Assembly: GCF_003952665.1 (NCBI RefSeq)
Contig: NZ_CP017946.1
Coordinates: forward strand, 1,488,001-1,552,000
From: Bosea sp. Tri-49
GTDB taxonomy: Bacteria > Pseudomonadota > Alphaproteobacteria > Rhizobiales > Beijerinckiaceae
Length of the DNA: 64,000 nucleotides
Direction of reading: 5' to 3'
A program made the position numbers and the translations under genes. Shown one piece after another: positions 27,444 to 36,125 of this stretch (position 1 is the first letter of the stretch; each line of letters begins with the position of its first letter). A model generated the notes under the pieces. It saw nothing but the letters and a program-made list of their open reading frames with translations. It had not been told where the DNA came from and made no database searches.

Positions 27444-28757
27444 CTAGACTTCCCTGGCTGCCTGCCGCACCGCTTCAAGCGTGGCGTCGACGACCGCCGC
27501 GTCATGTTCCGAGGACACGAACCAGGCGCCGCGCTCCAGCACGCGCACGCCACGCCTGAGCAGCGCATGGGCGAAGCGGCTGTAGGCGACCTTGTCGGAG
27601 CGGGCGACGTCCCGGTAGTTCCGCGCCGGCGCGTCGAGTCCGAAGGCGACATGGAAGACCAGCGGGAAGCCGACGACCTGCGCCTTGATGCCAGTGTCCG
27701 CCAGGATCGTGCGGATGCCGTCCTGCAGGCGCTGGCCATGGGCGGAGCTGCGCTCATAGTGCTCGGGCGTCAGCAGCTTCTGCGTCGCGACCATCGCCGC
27801 CATCGCGATCGGCTGGGCGTTGAACGTGCCGCCGTGCAACACCCCATCGGCGAACATATCGACGAGATCGGCTCGGCCGGCGATCGCCGCGACCGGAAAG
27901 CCGTTGGCGATCGCCTTGGCCATGAGGGTGAGATCGGGCGTGACGCCGAAACGTTCCTGTGCACCGCCGCGGCCTAGCCGGAAGCCGGTGATGACCTCGT
28001 CAAAGATCAGGAGCGCGCCGTGCTTGCGGCAGGCGACGAGCGCGCCTTCGAGATAGCCGGGAGCCGGGGCGATGGCGCCTTGATTGCACATCGCCGGCTC
28101 CATCAGCACCGCGGCGACGTCGCCCCTGGCGAGGCGCGCCTCCAGCGCTGCAAGATCGTTCCAGCCGAGAATGGAGAGCCCCTCGCCCGCCTCCGGGTCC
28201 TGGCCCTTGCTGCCGATCACGGGGGTCGGCACATCCTCCGGCCCGGCCGCATTCAGCCCCGGCGCGGTGGACCAGAGGATGTTGTCGAACCAGCCGTGAT
28301 AGTGCCCCTCGAACTTCACGATGGTCCGCCGACCGGTGGCGGCGCGGGCGAGCCGGATCGCCGCCTGCGCCACCTCCGAACCAGATGAGCCGAAGCGCAG
28401 CCGCTCGGCCGAAGGCACGCGCTCGCAGATCAGCTTTGCCGCCTCGTATTCGATCGGCGCCTGACCGGCGAAGAGAATGCCTTTTTCCGCCTGTTTCCTG
28501 ACCGCTTCCAGCACCGGCGCAGGCGTATGGCCGAGCACGGTCGCGCCCATGCCGCAGTAATAGTCGATGATCCGGTTGCCATCGACGTCGATCAGATAGG
28601 CGCCCTCGCCGCGCTCGAAGACCAGCGGTCCCGGCGCCATGCCGAGGCGGAAATTGCTGTTCACGCCGCCTGCAATGAAACGCGCATTCTCGGTGATCTG
28701 CCGGGCCGATTCCTCGAAACGCAATGTTCCCGCCTGCTGGGTGCCGTTCGCTGCCAC
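27444..28757 (-). CDS. Class III PLP aminotransferase (glutamate-1-semialdehyde mutase-like)
   Basis: About 437 residues. It has the subgroup-II aminotransferase motifs: 'DYYCGMGATVLGHTPAPVLE', 'LRFGSSGSEVAQAAIRLARA', 'LLIFDEVITGFRLGRGG', the PLP lysine in 'LTLMAKAIANGFPVAAI' and 'GVLHGGTFNAQPIAMAAM'. It resembles HemL but the catabolic setting makes true HemL unlikely; the group includes transaminases for beta- and omega-amino acids. I favour the GTG at 28757 because GGAGG lies 8 bases upstream. An ATG at 28844 would extend it into the IclR promoter. Divergent from the IclR gene, its likely regulator. Confidence 0.85.
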   Translation of the reverse strand: MAANGTQQAGTLRFEESARQITENARFIAGGVNSNFRLGMAPGPLVFERGEGAYLIDVDGNRIIDYYCGMGATVLGHTPAPVLEAVRKQAEKGILFAGQAPIEYEAAKLICERVPSAERLRFGSSGSEVAQAAIRLARAATGRRTIVKFEGHYHGWFDNILWSTAPGLNAAGPEDVPTPVIGSKGQDPEAGEGLSILGWNDLAALEARLARGDVAAVLMEPAMCNQGAIAPAPGYLEGALVACRKHGALLIFDEVITGFRLGRGGAQERFGVTPDLTLMAKAIANGFPVAAIAGRADLVDMFADGVLHGGTFNAQPIAMAAMVATQKLLTPEHYERSSAHGQRLQDGIRTILADTGIKAQVVGFPLVFHVAFGLDAPARNYRDVARSDKVAYSRFAHALLRRGVRVLERGAWFVSSEHDAAVVDATLEAVRQAAREV

Positions 28758-28892
28758 GTCCACCGCCTCCGCTGCAATCTGCACGAGCAGATCAAACCGC
28801 CTCGTCCGCGTAAAGGAACGCCGGTTTCGTGTTGCGGAATTCAATGGCGCTGGCTATGCCGGCTCATCGTTCGGGAAACGACCGGAGCGGCC

Positions 28893-29675
28893 ATGCCGAA
28901 GGCGAGCGAGAATCCTTACGTCGTGCAGCCGGTGATGAAGGCGCTGAGGGTGCTTGAGCTCGTCGCTCGCCACGGCCATGAGATCGCGCTCACCGCCGTC
29001 AGCAAGGAATTGCGGATCCCGAAGACGACGACCTTCCGCTATCTGCAGACGCTGACGGCCGCCAAGTTCCTCGACCACAACCGGGCGACCGATCGCTACA
29101 CGCTCGGCCCGCAGATGCGCGCCATCGCCCGCGCCGATGCCAGCGTCAGCAAGATCCGCACCCTCGCCCGCCCGGCGATGACCGAGCTGATGCACGAGTT
29201 CAACGAGACGGTGAACCTGGCGGTCAAGGGCAACGGCACGATCGTTTATATCGACCTGATCGAGGCCAATCGCTCGCTCAGGATGCAAGCCCGCATCGGC
29301 GACAGCCATCCGATGCACTCCACCGCGCTCGGCAAGGCGATTCTCGCCTTCCTGCCCGAGGCGGAACGGCAACGCCAGCTCGACCTGCCGTTGACCGAGC
29401 GCACCGGCCGAACCCTGCTCGAACGCGAGGAGATCGAGCGGCAGCTGCGACAGGTGGCGCGGACCGGCTATGCCACCGAGATGGGCGAGAACGAGGATGG
29501 TGCCATGTGCATCGGCGCGCCGATCCTCGACGAGCATGGGTATCCCGTCGCGGCGCTCTCGATCTCGGCGCCATTGATGCGGATGCCGCATTCGCTCGCG
29601 GCCAAGGCTGGGGCGCGACTGCGCGAAATCGCGGCCGGCATCTCGGCACATCTCGGCTCGCAGCCGGCGGTTTGA
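28893..29675 (+). CDS. IclR family transcriptional regulator
   Basis: 260 residues: N-terminal winged helix ('MKALRVLELVARHGHEIALT', 'SKELRIPKTTTFRYLQTLTA') followed by the IclR effector-binding domain ('MHSTALGKAILAFLPEAERQ', 'GAPILDEHGYPVAALSISAP'). Start ATG at 28893 has GGAG 5 bases upstream. It is divergent from the aminotransferase and tail-to-tail with the permease at 29684, so it is the obvious regulator of this catabolic island. IclR proteins respond to small acids or amino acid derivatives. Confidence 0.93.
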   Translation: MPKASENPYVVQPVMKALRVLELVARHGHEIALTAVSKELRIPKTTTFRYLQTLTAAKFLDHNRATDRYTLGPQMRAIARADASVSKIRTLARPAMTELMHEFNETVNLAVKGNGTIVYIDLIEANRSLRMQARIGDSHPMHSTALGKAILAFLPEAERQRQLDLPLTERTGRTLLEREEIERQLRQVARTGYATEMGENEDGAMCIGAPILDEHGYPVAALSISAPLMRMPHSLAAKAGARLREIAAGISAHLGSQPAV

Positions 29676-29683
29676 AGCCGCGC

Positions 29684-30631
29684 TCATCGGTATTCGATCC
29701 GCGGGTCGATCCAGGCGTAGAGCATGTCGACCGCGAGGTTGATCAGCATGTAGGCGATCAGGATCACCAGGATGCAGCCCTGGATCAGCGGATAGTCGCG
29801 GGTGGTGATCGCCTGGATCAACAAGCGTCCGAGGCCGGGATAGGTGAAGACCGCCTCGGTCACCACGGCGCCGCCGATGAAATGCGCCATCATCAGCCCG
29901 ACGATGGTAACGAAGGGCAGCAGCGCGTTGCGCATGATGTGCAGGCCGACGACGCGCTTCTCCGGCACGCCCTTGGCGCGGGCGGTGCGGACATAGTCCG
30001 CCCGCGCCTCGCCGATCAGCGACGCGCGCAGGAAGCGCCCGAGCACCCCTGAGACATAAACGCCGAGCGTCAGCGCCGGCAGAGCCAGGCTGCGCAGGGC
30101 ATCGAGCGGCGATTGCCAGAGCGGGACATAGCGCGAGGCCGAGGGCAGCCAGCGCAATTCGACGGCGAAGAGCAGGATCAGCAGGATGCCGAGCCAGAAG
30201 GTCGGCACGCCGAGCGCCAGCGCGCTCCAGCCGCTGAGCACGCGGTCGAGCCAGGAACTCGGCCTGACCGCGCTGGCGATCGCGACGGGGATGCCGATCA
30301 CGAGCGCGACAAGGATGGCGCAGAGCGCAAGCTGCAGCGTTGCTGGCAGGCGCTCGCCGATCAGTTGCAGCACCGATTGGCGGCTGTGCAGCGACAGGCC
30401 GAAATCGCCGGTGAGCGCCCGCCCGAGCCAGTCGGCATATTGCACCACCATCGGCCGGTCGAAGCCGAAGCGCCGGGTCACCTCGGCGATCTCCTCCGCC
30501 GTGGCGTTCTCGCCGGCGATGACCGCGACCGGCCCGCCCGGCACGGCATAGATCATCGCGAAGATCGCGAAGGAGGCGATCAGTAGCACCGGCAGCATCT
30601 GGGCGAGGCGACGCAGGACGTAAGACGTCAT
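29684..30631 (-). CDS. Peptide-type ABC transporter permease (DppB-like)
   Basis: 315 residues with six membrane helices and the binding-protein-dependent transport fold. N-terminal 'MTSYVLRRLAQMLPVLLIAS' and the coupling region 'VVTEAVFTYPGLGRLLIQAI' are typical of the DppB/OppB group. Overlaps the second permease by 4 bases (ATGA). Forms the channel with the 30628 product; the substrate-binding partner is encoded at 31553. Confidence 0.92.
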   Translation of the reverse strand: MTSYVLRRLAQMLPVLLIASFAIFAMIYAVPGGPVAVIAGENATAEEIAEVTRRFGFDRPMVVQYADWLGRALTGDFGLSLHSRQSVLQLIGERLPATLQLALCAILVALVIGIPVAIASAVRPSSWLDRVLSGWSALALGVPTFWLGILLILLFAVELRWLPSASRYVPLWQSPLDALRSLALPALTLGVYVSGVLGRFLRASLIGEARADYVRTARAKGVPEKRVVGLHIMRNALLPFVTIVGLMMAHFIGGAVVTEAVFTYPGLGRLLIQAITTRDYPLIQGCILVILIAYMLINLAVDMLYAWIDPRIEYR

Positions 30632-31506
30632 CGCCGGCCCCCGATCGTCGCGCCGGAGGCATCGGTCTCGTCCCGGTCGAGGATCGCGGTCAGCGCCCGG
30701 CCGATCGTATCGAAGGAGAGGATGGTGAGCGTCAGGACAAGGCCGGGAAGCACCGCATAGCTCGGCGCCTCATAGAGATAGGATTTGCCGGTACGCAGCA
30801 TCTCACCCCAGCTTGGCGTCGGCGGCGGCACGCCGACGCCGAGGAAGGCGAGCGCGGCCTCGAGCAGGATCGCGATCGAGGCCAGCACGATCGCCTGGAC
30901 CACAAGCGGGCTGAGGATGTTGGGCAGCAAGGTCCGGACCATGATGTAGCCGGGACCGCCGCCGAAGCTGCGCACCGCCATGACGAAATCGAGCTGGCGC
31001 AGCGCCATCACCTGCGCCCGCGCGATGCGGGCGAAGCCAGGGATGCCGGCGATGCCGACGGCGATCAGCGCCGCGCCCTGACTGCGCCCGAGCACCGCGA
31101 TCAGCGCCATGGCGAAGAGGATGTTCGGCAGCGCGAGCAGAACGTCGATGCAGCGCATCAGCAGCGAGTCGCGCCAGTCTCCATAGAATCCCGCGACCAG
31201 CCCGACCGGAATGCCGATCAGCGCCGCGATCAGGACGGCGCCGAAAGCGGTGAGCAGCGAGGTGCGGGCGCCGTAGACGACGCGGGCGAGGATATCGCGG
31301 CCGAGCTCGTCGGTGCCGAACCAGGCCTCGGCCGAGGGCGGCTTCAGCGAATCCGCGATGCTCTGCGCCAGCGGGTCGAGCGGCAGGAGGCCGGCGAAGG
31401 TTGCTGTCAGCGCAACCAGGGTCAGGAAGGCAAGACTCAGCGCAGGGCCGCGCCGGGCGAGCAGCCGGCGCAGCAGGTTCATCGCGGCCGCCAACATCTC
31501 TGTCAT
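30628..31506 (-). CDS. Peptide-type ABC transporter permease (DppC-like)
   Basis: 292 residues, six helices, with the OppC/DppC N-terminal segment 'DPLAQSIADSLKPPSAEAWF' and 'GTDELGRDILARVVYGARTS', and the coupling helix 'EAALAFLGVGVPPPTPSWGE'. ATGs at 31506, 31497 and 31482 are possible starts. No ATP-binding partner is encoded next to this pair, so the transporter must borrow ATPases made elsewhere, or their genes have moved. Confidence 0.92.
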   Translation of the reverse strand: MTEMLAAAMNLLRRLLARRGPALSLAFLTLVALTATFAGLLPLDPLAQSIADSLKPPSAEAWFGTDELGRDILARVVYGARTSLLTAFGAVLIAALIGIPVGLVAGFYGDWRDSLLMRCIDVLLALPNILFAMALIAVLGRSQGAALIAVGIAGIPGFARIARAQVMALRQLDFVMAVRSFGGGPGYIMVRTLLPNILSPLVVQAIVLASIAILLEAALAFLGVGVPPPTPSWGEMLRTGKSYLYEAPSYAVLPGLVLTLTILSFDTIGRALTAILDRDETDASGATIGGRR

Positions 31507-31552
31507 CGCGCGCCGCGCAGGCTGTCAGCTGGCGGTGCGGCGCTCCACCACC

Positions 31553-33094
31553 TCATTTGAATCCGATGGTACGGGCGATGAAGAGGTTGTCGATATCGAG
31601 CGTGATACCGCCGATCTTCTCGGAGGCGACGACCAGGCCGACATCGTAGGAATTGGTCGGAATCCCGAAGGCCTCCTCGACCATCACGCGGTTGAGGTTG
31701 TCATAGGCCGCCTTCACCTCCGCCTCGCCGCCAGCGGCGGCGTCGACCTTGGCGATCGCCGCGACATAGTCCGGATGCGGGTGCGGATCCTTGAGGATCG
31801 GGTTGCCGGAGGTGCGATAGATCGAGTTGGTCGTGACCCGCGACGGGAATTTCTGGACATTGCCGACCGCGCCGAAGGTTGCGGCGAAGTCGCCGCCGAG
31901 CAGCGCGGTGACGTATTCGGCGCCCTGGCGCATATCGAGTTCGATGGGCACGCCGACCTTCTGCAACGAGCCCTGCACGATCTGGCTGATCGCCACGGAG
32001 GCCTCGTCGCTGCCGTTCACCAGCAGTTTCCAGCCCTTCATTTCATCGGCGGACAGGCCGGAGGCTGTGATCAGCTTCTTCGCCTTTTCAAGGTCATAGG
32101 CGTAGGTCTTGGTGTAATTGTCGTCGAAGGCCGGGCTCGCCGGCGCCCAGGGCAGCGCCACGACCTTGCCCATGCCGGCATAGCCGACACGCAGGATGCT
32201 AGCGCGGTCCATCAGATGGTTGAAGGCCTGCCGGAACGACTTGTTGCGGAAGGGGCCGCGCGTCGAGTTGATGCGGAAGACCTGCACCAGCGGACCCGGC
32301 CCGGCGAAGACCTGATAGCCGGCGCCCTTCAACCTGACGGCACTGCGCGAGGAGCCGTTATAGACGATGTCGACCGCGCCCGATTCCAGCGCGGCGGTGG
32401 CGGCGGCATCCTCGCTGAACACGGTGAAGACGAGGTCCTGTGCGATCGGCTGCTTCTCGCGCCAGTATTTCGGATTGGCCTTGAGCGTCAGCCCCTGGCC
32501 GACAGCGCGGCTGACCAGCGTGAAGGGCCCGGTGCCGGCCGGCACGGTCTCGACCGTATCGATGCCCTTGGCCTCGATCGGGATCAGGAACTGCAGGAGG
32601 TCGAGGATCTGGCGCTCGGGCGCCGGCGCCTTGAAGTTGATCACCACCGAGCGCTCGTCCGGCGCCGACCAGTCCTTGACGATCGACATGGTCGAGAAGA
32701 CGTTCTTGCCGCGCTTGGGATCGGCGCCCTTCTGCAACGTCGCCAGCACGGAATCCGACTTGAACGGCGCGCCGCTGTGGAAGGTGACGCCGTCGCGCAG
32801 CGTCAGGCTGACCGAGGTCTTGTCGGGTGCGATTTTCCACTCGGTTGCGAGGCTGGGCTGCGGCTTTCCGTCCGGCGTGTACTCGATCAGGCTGTCATAG
32901 AGGTTCTTGATGACGTGGAAATTGACCGTCGAGAGCTGCTGCGGGTCGAAATTGGCGAGCTCGCTGAGCACCCCAACGCGTAACGCGCCGCCCTTGAGCT
33001 GCTGGGCGAAGGCCGGGCCGGCCGCCAGCAGCGGCGCGGCTCCCGCAAGGGCGAGACCGGTCATGCAGAATTGACGTCGCGACAGCTTCATCAT
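31553..33094 (-). CDS. ABC transporter substrate-binding protein, family 5, Tat-type signal
   Basis: 513 residues, the periplasmic receptor of the peptide-type transporter. The N-terminus has a twin-arginine motif (MMKLSRRQFCMTGLALAGAA) and a cleavage site near 'GPAFAQQ', so it is probably exported folded by Tat. Family 5 stretches: 'YDSLIEYTPDGKPQPSLATE', 'LTLRDGVTFHSGAPFKSDSV' and 'RQAFNHLMDRASILRVGYAG'. Preceded by GGGGAGAG. The ligand may be an oligopeptide or another compound, since this family is broad. Confidence 0.92.
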   Translation of the reverse strand: MMKLSRRQFCMTGLALAGAAPLLAAGPAFAQQLKGGALRVGVLSELANFDPQQLSTVNFHVIKNLYDSLIEYTPDGKPQPSLATEWKIAPDKTSVSLTLRDGVTFHSGAPFKSDSVLATLQKGADPKRGKNVFSTMSIVKDWSAPDERSVVINFKAPAPERQILDLLQFLIPIEAKGIDTVETVPAGTGPFTLVSRAVGQGLTLKANPKYWREKQPIAQDLVFTVFSEDAAATAALESGAVDIVYNGSSRSAVRLKGAGYQVFAGPGPLVQVFRINSTRGPFRNKSFRQAFNHLMDRASILRVGYAGMGKVVALPWAPASPAFDDNYTKTYAYDLEKAKKLITASGLSADEMKGWKLLVNGSDEASVAISQIVQGSLQKVGVPIELDMRQGAEYVTALLGGDFAATFGAVGNVQKFPSRVTTNSIYRTSGNPILKDPHPHPDYVAAIAKVDAAAGGEAEVKAAYDNLNRVMVEEAFGIPTNSYDVGLVVASEKIGGITLDIDNLFIARTIGFK

Positions 33095-33124
33095 CGCTCT
33101 CCCCTCTTTTTGTTAGGTCGACAA

Positions 33125-34633
33125 TCAGCCCGTTCCCGCTCCCGGCTGGGACGAATGCGCCCGCCAGTCGCTTATCGTTTCCAGTGGGTAGACAGGTCGT
33201 GGAATGCGCTGCCACGGCAAAGTGAAGACATCAGACTGCCCCGGTCCACGCGTGTCGGCGCGGATCACCTGCGAGGTGATCGGAGCGAAGTACTGGAAGT
33301 TCGAGGCCGTCTTGAGCACCGCCATCTTGTAGTCGGCGAGATCGATGCCGAAGGCCTCGTAGACACCCGGCACATTGCCGGCGACGCCGCGGAGTTCGCT
33401 GATCAGCAAGGTCACAGGTCCGACGTCGAAGATCACGACGCGGCCCATGTCGACCTCCGGCTGGTGATTATAATCCAGCCGGACCGGCCCGCCGCCGACC
33501 CGCCGCACCCGACCGGTCACCATCAACGGCTTGAAGAACGCGATCGCGGCGTGGCCGCCGAGGGGCAAGGTCACTTCGGCGCCCTCGCCCGCCGCGACCA
33601 ATGTCGCGACCGCTTGCGGCGAGATCAGCGGGATCAGGGCGCGGCTCTTGATGTCTTGCCGCAGCATCGACTCAAGGAGCAGGTTGCTGTCGCCGGCTGC
33701 GCCGCCGAAGACCGTGTCGCCGGTGTCGCTGAGCACGACCATGCCGCGCTCGGCGGCGTCCGCTCCGCGCACGGCGGCGTCGACCGAGACCGCCTCCCGG
33801 ATCTGGAAATCGTCGCGCATCGACCAGGCGAGATCGGCGAGCTCGTCTGCCAACCGCTCGGCCAGGGCCTGGTCGCCATCGGTGACGACGATGGTCGACC
33901 AGCCGCCTTCGGCGACGTCGAGCCAGGGCTGCATCGGATAGTTCGAGGCCTGCAAGACGCGCGGATCGGCTTCGAACGCCCTCGCTTGGTCGAACCAGCG
34001 CTTCATCGGGCCCTTGGAGGTCAGGAACTGCTCCTGATGCGAGAGCAGCGGGATCTTGCGCCAGGCCATGACCGGTTTCAGCTTGCCGGTCAGGATGCGC
34101 AGCAGAACCTGCGTGCCGACCTTACCGGTGTCGAAGACATCATGCGGCTGGGTGCGGTGGCCGACGATGGCCGTGCAATTGGCGATTATCTTGTGCGTGA
34201 CGTTGGCGTGGTGATCGAGCCCGAGCAGGATCGGGACATCGGGGCCAAGGACCTGCCGGCAGAGCTCGGCCTGCTCGCCCTCGACATCGTCCACGCCCTC
34301 GGCGGCGCAGGCGCCATGCAGATGCAGGATGAGCCCGTCGATCGGCCCGATCGCTTCGAGGCCGATACGGATCTTCTCCTGGAAGAAGTCGAAGGCCTCC
34401 CGCGAAATCCGCCCGCCGGCGACCGCCCAGGCGCGGATGATCGGGATGGTCTCGACTGCGAGCCCCGACTCCCGGATGGCGGCGTAGTGACCGCCGATCT
34501 GGCCGATATCGCCGAAATGCCGGGCGATGTCCTCGCCCTCATAGAGCCCGAAGGCCTGGAAATCGGCGAGCGTCGTCAGCACCGGATTGAAGTCGTTCGT
34601 CTCCTGCACAATGTGGATCAGGGCCAGACGCAC
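33125..34633 (-). CDS. M81 family metallopeptidase (MlrC-like), copy 1
   Basis: About 502 residues. The M81 family is named for MlrC, which cleaves linearised microcystin peptides. An N-terminal zinc domain shows 'ILHLHGACAAEGVDDVEGEQ' and 'LGLDHHANVTHKIIANCTAI', and a C-terminal MlrC_C domain follows ('LSDTGDTVFGGAAGDSNLLL', 'VVIFDVGPVTLLISELRGVA'). I place the start at the GTG at 34633 (VRLALIHIVQETNDF) because GGGAGG lies 5 bases upstream; an ATG at 34681 would add an atypical basic leader. It lies 30 bp before the binding-protein gene, so both are likely co-transcribed. Confidence 0.88.
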   Translation of the reverse strand: MRLALIHIVQETNDFNPVLTTLADFQAFGLYEGEDIARHFGDIGQIGGHYAAIRESGLAVETIPIIRAWAVAGGRISREAFDFFQEKIRIGLEAIGPIDGLILHLHGACAAEGVDDVEGEQAELCRQVLGPDVPILLGLDHHANVTHKIIANCTAIVGHRTQPHDVFDTGKVGTQVLLRILTGKLKPVMAWRKIPLLSHQEQFLTSKGPMKRWFDQARAFEADPRVLQASNYPMQPWLDVAEGGWSTIVVTDGDQALAERLADELADLAWSMRDDFQIREAVSVDAAVRGADAAERGMVVLSDTGDTVFGGAAGDSNLLLESMLRQDIKSRALIPLISPQAVATLVAAGEGAEVTLPLGGHAAIAFFKPLMVTGRVRRVGGGPVRLDYNHQPEVDMGRVVIFDVGPVTLLISELRGVAGNVPGVYEAFGIDLADYKMAVLKTASNFQYFAPITSQVIRADTRGPGQSDVFTLPWQRIPRPVYPLETISDWRAHSSQPGAGTG

Positions 34634-34777
34634 ATCGACCTCCCGGACATCCGCCAACCACCGCCGGACCGCCGATCGCATGCGGTGGTCCGCAACCTCT
34701 CAAGTCTCGCTTTGGCAAGGCCCATTCGCCGAGACGGGAGGCTCGCAACCTGATCAAAAGCGTAGTTGCCGCAGTTA

Positions 34778-34810
34778 TTTCACGTCAAGGATCGACGGTT
34801 TCACGTCAAG
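34778..34810 (-). promoter_or_regulatory. Perfect 12-bp direct repeat overlapping a likely promoter
   Basis: TTTCACGTCAAG occurs at 34778-34789 and again, identically, at 34799-34810 (21 bp start to start, two helical turns). Read leftward it is CTTGACGTGAAA, and the left copy begins with the alphaproteobacterial -35 sequence CTTGAC. About 18 bases on is CTACGC, a plausible -10. This lies upstream of the M81 copy 1 / ABC transporter transcript, so a regulator binding side by side on one face of the helix would overlap the promoter. The binding protein is unknown. Confidence 0.5.
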
Positions 34811-34820
34811 AAACACGCGA

Positions 34821-36125
34821 TCAGAAGAAGGTCCGGATCGCCCCCGTCACGTGATAGGCGTCGTCGACCAGCATCAGCAGCCCCCATTTGTCGAAGGTCG
34901 TGCAGGGATGGCCGATGCCGAAGGCGACCATGTCGCCGACCTGCAGCGGGCTCTCAAGCGGCGTGCCGAGATGGCAATGCTGGTCGTTGAGCGCGAGCAC
35001 GGTGTGCCCGGCCGGCATCGGCTCCGGGCGCGCCATCGCGCCGCCCGGCCGATACCAGCGCAGCGGCACCGGCAGCCCGGAATCGTAGCTGATGTCGCGC
35101 TTGCCGACGGTGAGCAGGCTGCGCCCGCGCTCGGGCCGCGACTGGACATAGGCCCAGACCTCCAGCGCCGGCTCCAGCCCACCCGGCGGCAGGGCGAGGC
35201 TGGTCTCCATGGTGATCCGGCGGAACGAGGCCGTGTAGGTCGTTGAATCATGAGTGAGATAGCAGCCGGAGCGCAGCAGCTTGAGGATCGACCGCTTGAA
35301 GGACGCGGCGTTGAAGCGCTCACCGGCGCGGTCGAACAGCGAGGTCCCACCGGCGCTCAGCACCATCGGTTCAGGGCCGAGCAGCCCTTCGGCTTCGGCC
35401 GCCGCGGCCGCCGAGACCACTTCGTCGAGCAACCGATCGGCAGCCTTCAGTTCGCTGAGCAGGCCTTCGAAGCATTCGAAGCCGGCAAGCCGCAGCCCCG
35501 GCGAGGCTGCAACGGCGCGCGCCACCGCCAGAGCTTCTTCGCGGCTGCGCGCGCCGGTGCGCCCACCCATGAAGCCGATCTCGACGAGGATGCGCAGCGG
35601 GTTGGCGTTGCGATGCCCCGCGGCCACTTCCGCCAGCAGCTCGACGCCGGCGATGCTGTCGGCAAGGCAGTAGAGCTCGAAACCCGGCTCCCGCAGGGCA
35701 TCGAAACAGGCGGCGATCTCCTGCCGGCCGACCGGCTGGTTGGCGAGGATGACCCGTTTGACGCCGAAACGGCGGCAGACTGCGAGCTGCTGTACGGTCG
35801 CAACCGTGATCGCCCAGGCGCCGTCGGCGATCTGGAGGTCGAAGAGCTGCGGTGCCATCGTCGTCTTGCCGTGTGGGGCGATCAGCAGGTCGTTGGCGGC
35901 AGTAAAGGCAGCCATCCAGGCGCTGTTGGCCTTCAGCACGCTCTCGCGAATGACGGCGAGCGGCATCGGCATGTCGTTGGCGAGGAGGTTCCAGCCCTGA
36001 CGCCCGATATCACCGAGCCGCAAGGACACTCCGGGCGGCACGCCCTTGATGGTCCCATCGATGTGCTGATCTTCTATCTCGCCAAGCGACAGGCGCGGCA
36101 GGGCGGCATGAGAGTCTACAGCCAT
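34821..36125 (-). CDS. D-serine deaminase-like PLP enzyme (fold type III)
   Basis: 434 residues. PLP lysine in 'LIAPHGKTTMAPQLFDLQIA', barrel pieces 'FELYCLADSIAGVELLAEVA' and 'RILVEIGFMGGRTGARSREE', and the C-terminal beta-domain with the zinc pair in 'LALNDQHCHLG'. This is the D-serine dehydratase/D-threonine aldolase-like group of alanine-racemase-fold enzymes, acting on D-amino acids. Start ATG at 36125 overlaps the end of the M81 copy 2 gene by 10 bases, so the two are coupled. The pairing with M81 peptidases suggests breakdown of D-residue-containing peptides. Confidence 0.85.
   Translation of the reverse strand: MAVDSHAALPRLSLGEIEDQHIDGTIKGVPPGVSLRLGDIGRQGWNLLANDMPMPLAVIRESVLKANSAWMAAFTAANDLLIAPHGKTTMAPQLFDLQIADGAWAITVATVQQLAVCRRFGVKRVILANQPVGRQEIAACFDALREPGFELYCLADSIAGVELLAEVAAGHRNANPLRILVEIGFMGGRTGARSREEALAVARAVAASPGLRLAGFECFEGLLSELKAADRLLDEVVSAAAAAEAEGLLGPEPMVLSAGGTSLFDRAGERFNAASFKRSILKLLRSGCYLTHDSTTYTASFRRITMETSLALPPGGLEPALEVWAYVQSRPERGRSLLTVGKRDISYDSGLPVPLRWYRPGGAMARPEPMPAGHTVLALNDQHCHLGTPLESPLQVGDMVAFGIGHPCTTFDKWGLLMLVDDAYHVTGAIRTFF

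Noticed and set aside
27444..28757. Calling the aminotransferase hemL
   Set aside because: The fold and PLP motifs agree, but its setting with IclR, transporters and peptidases argues for a catabolic aminotransferase; hemL would normally lie elsewhere.
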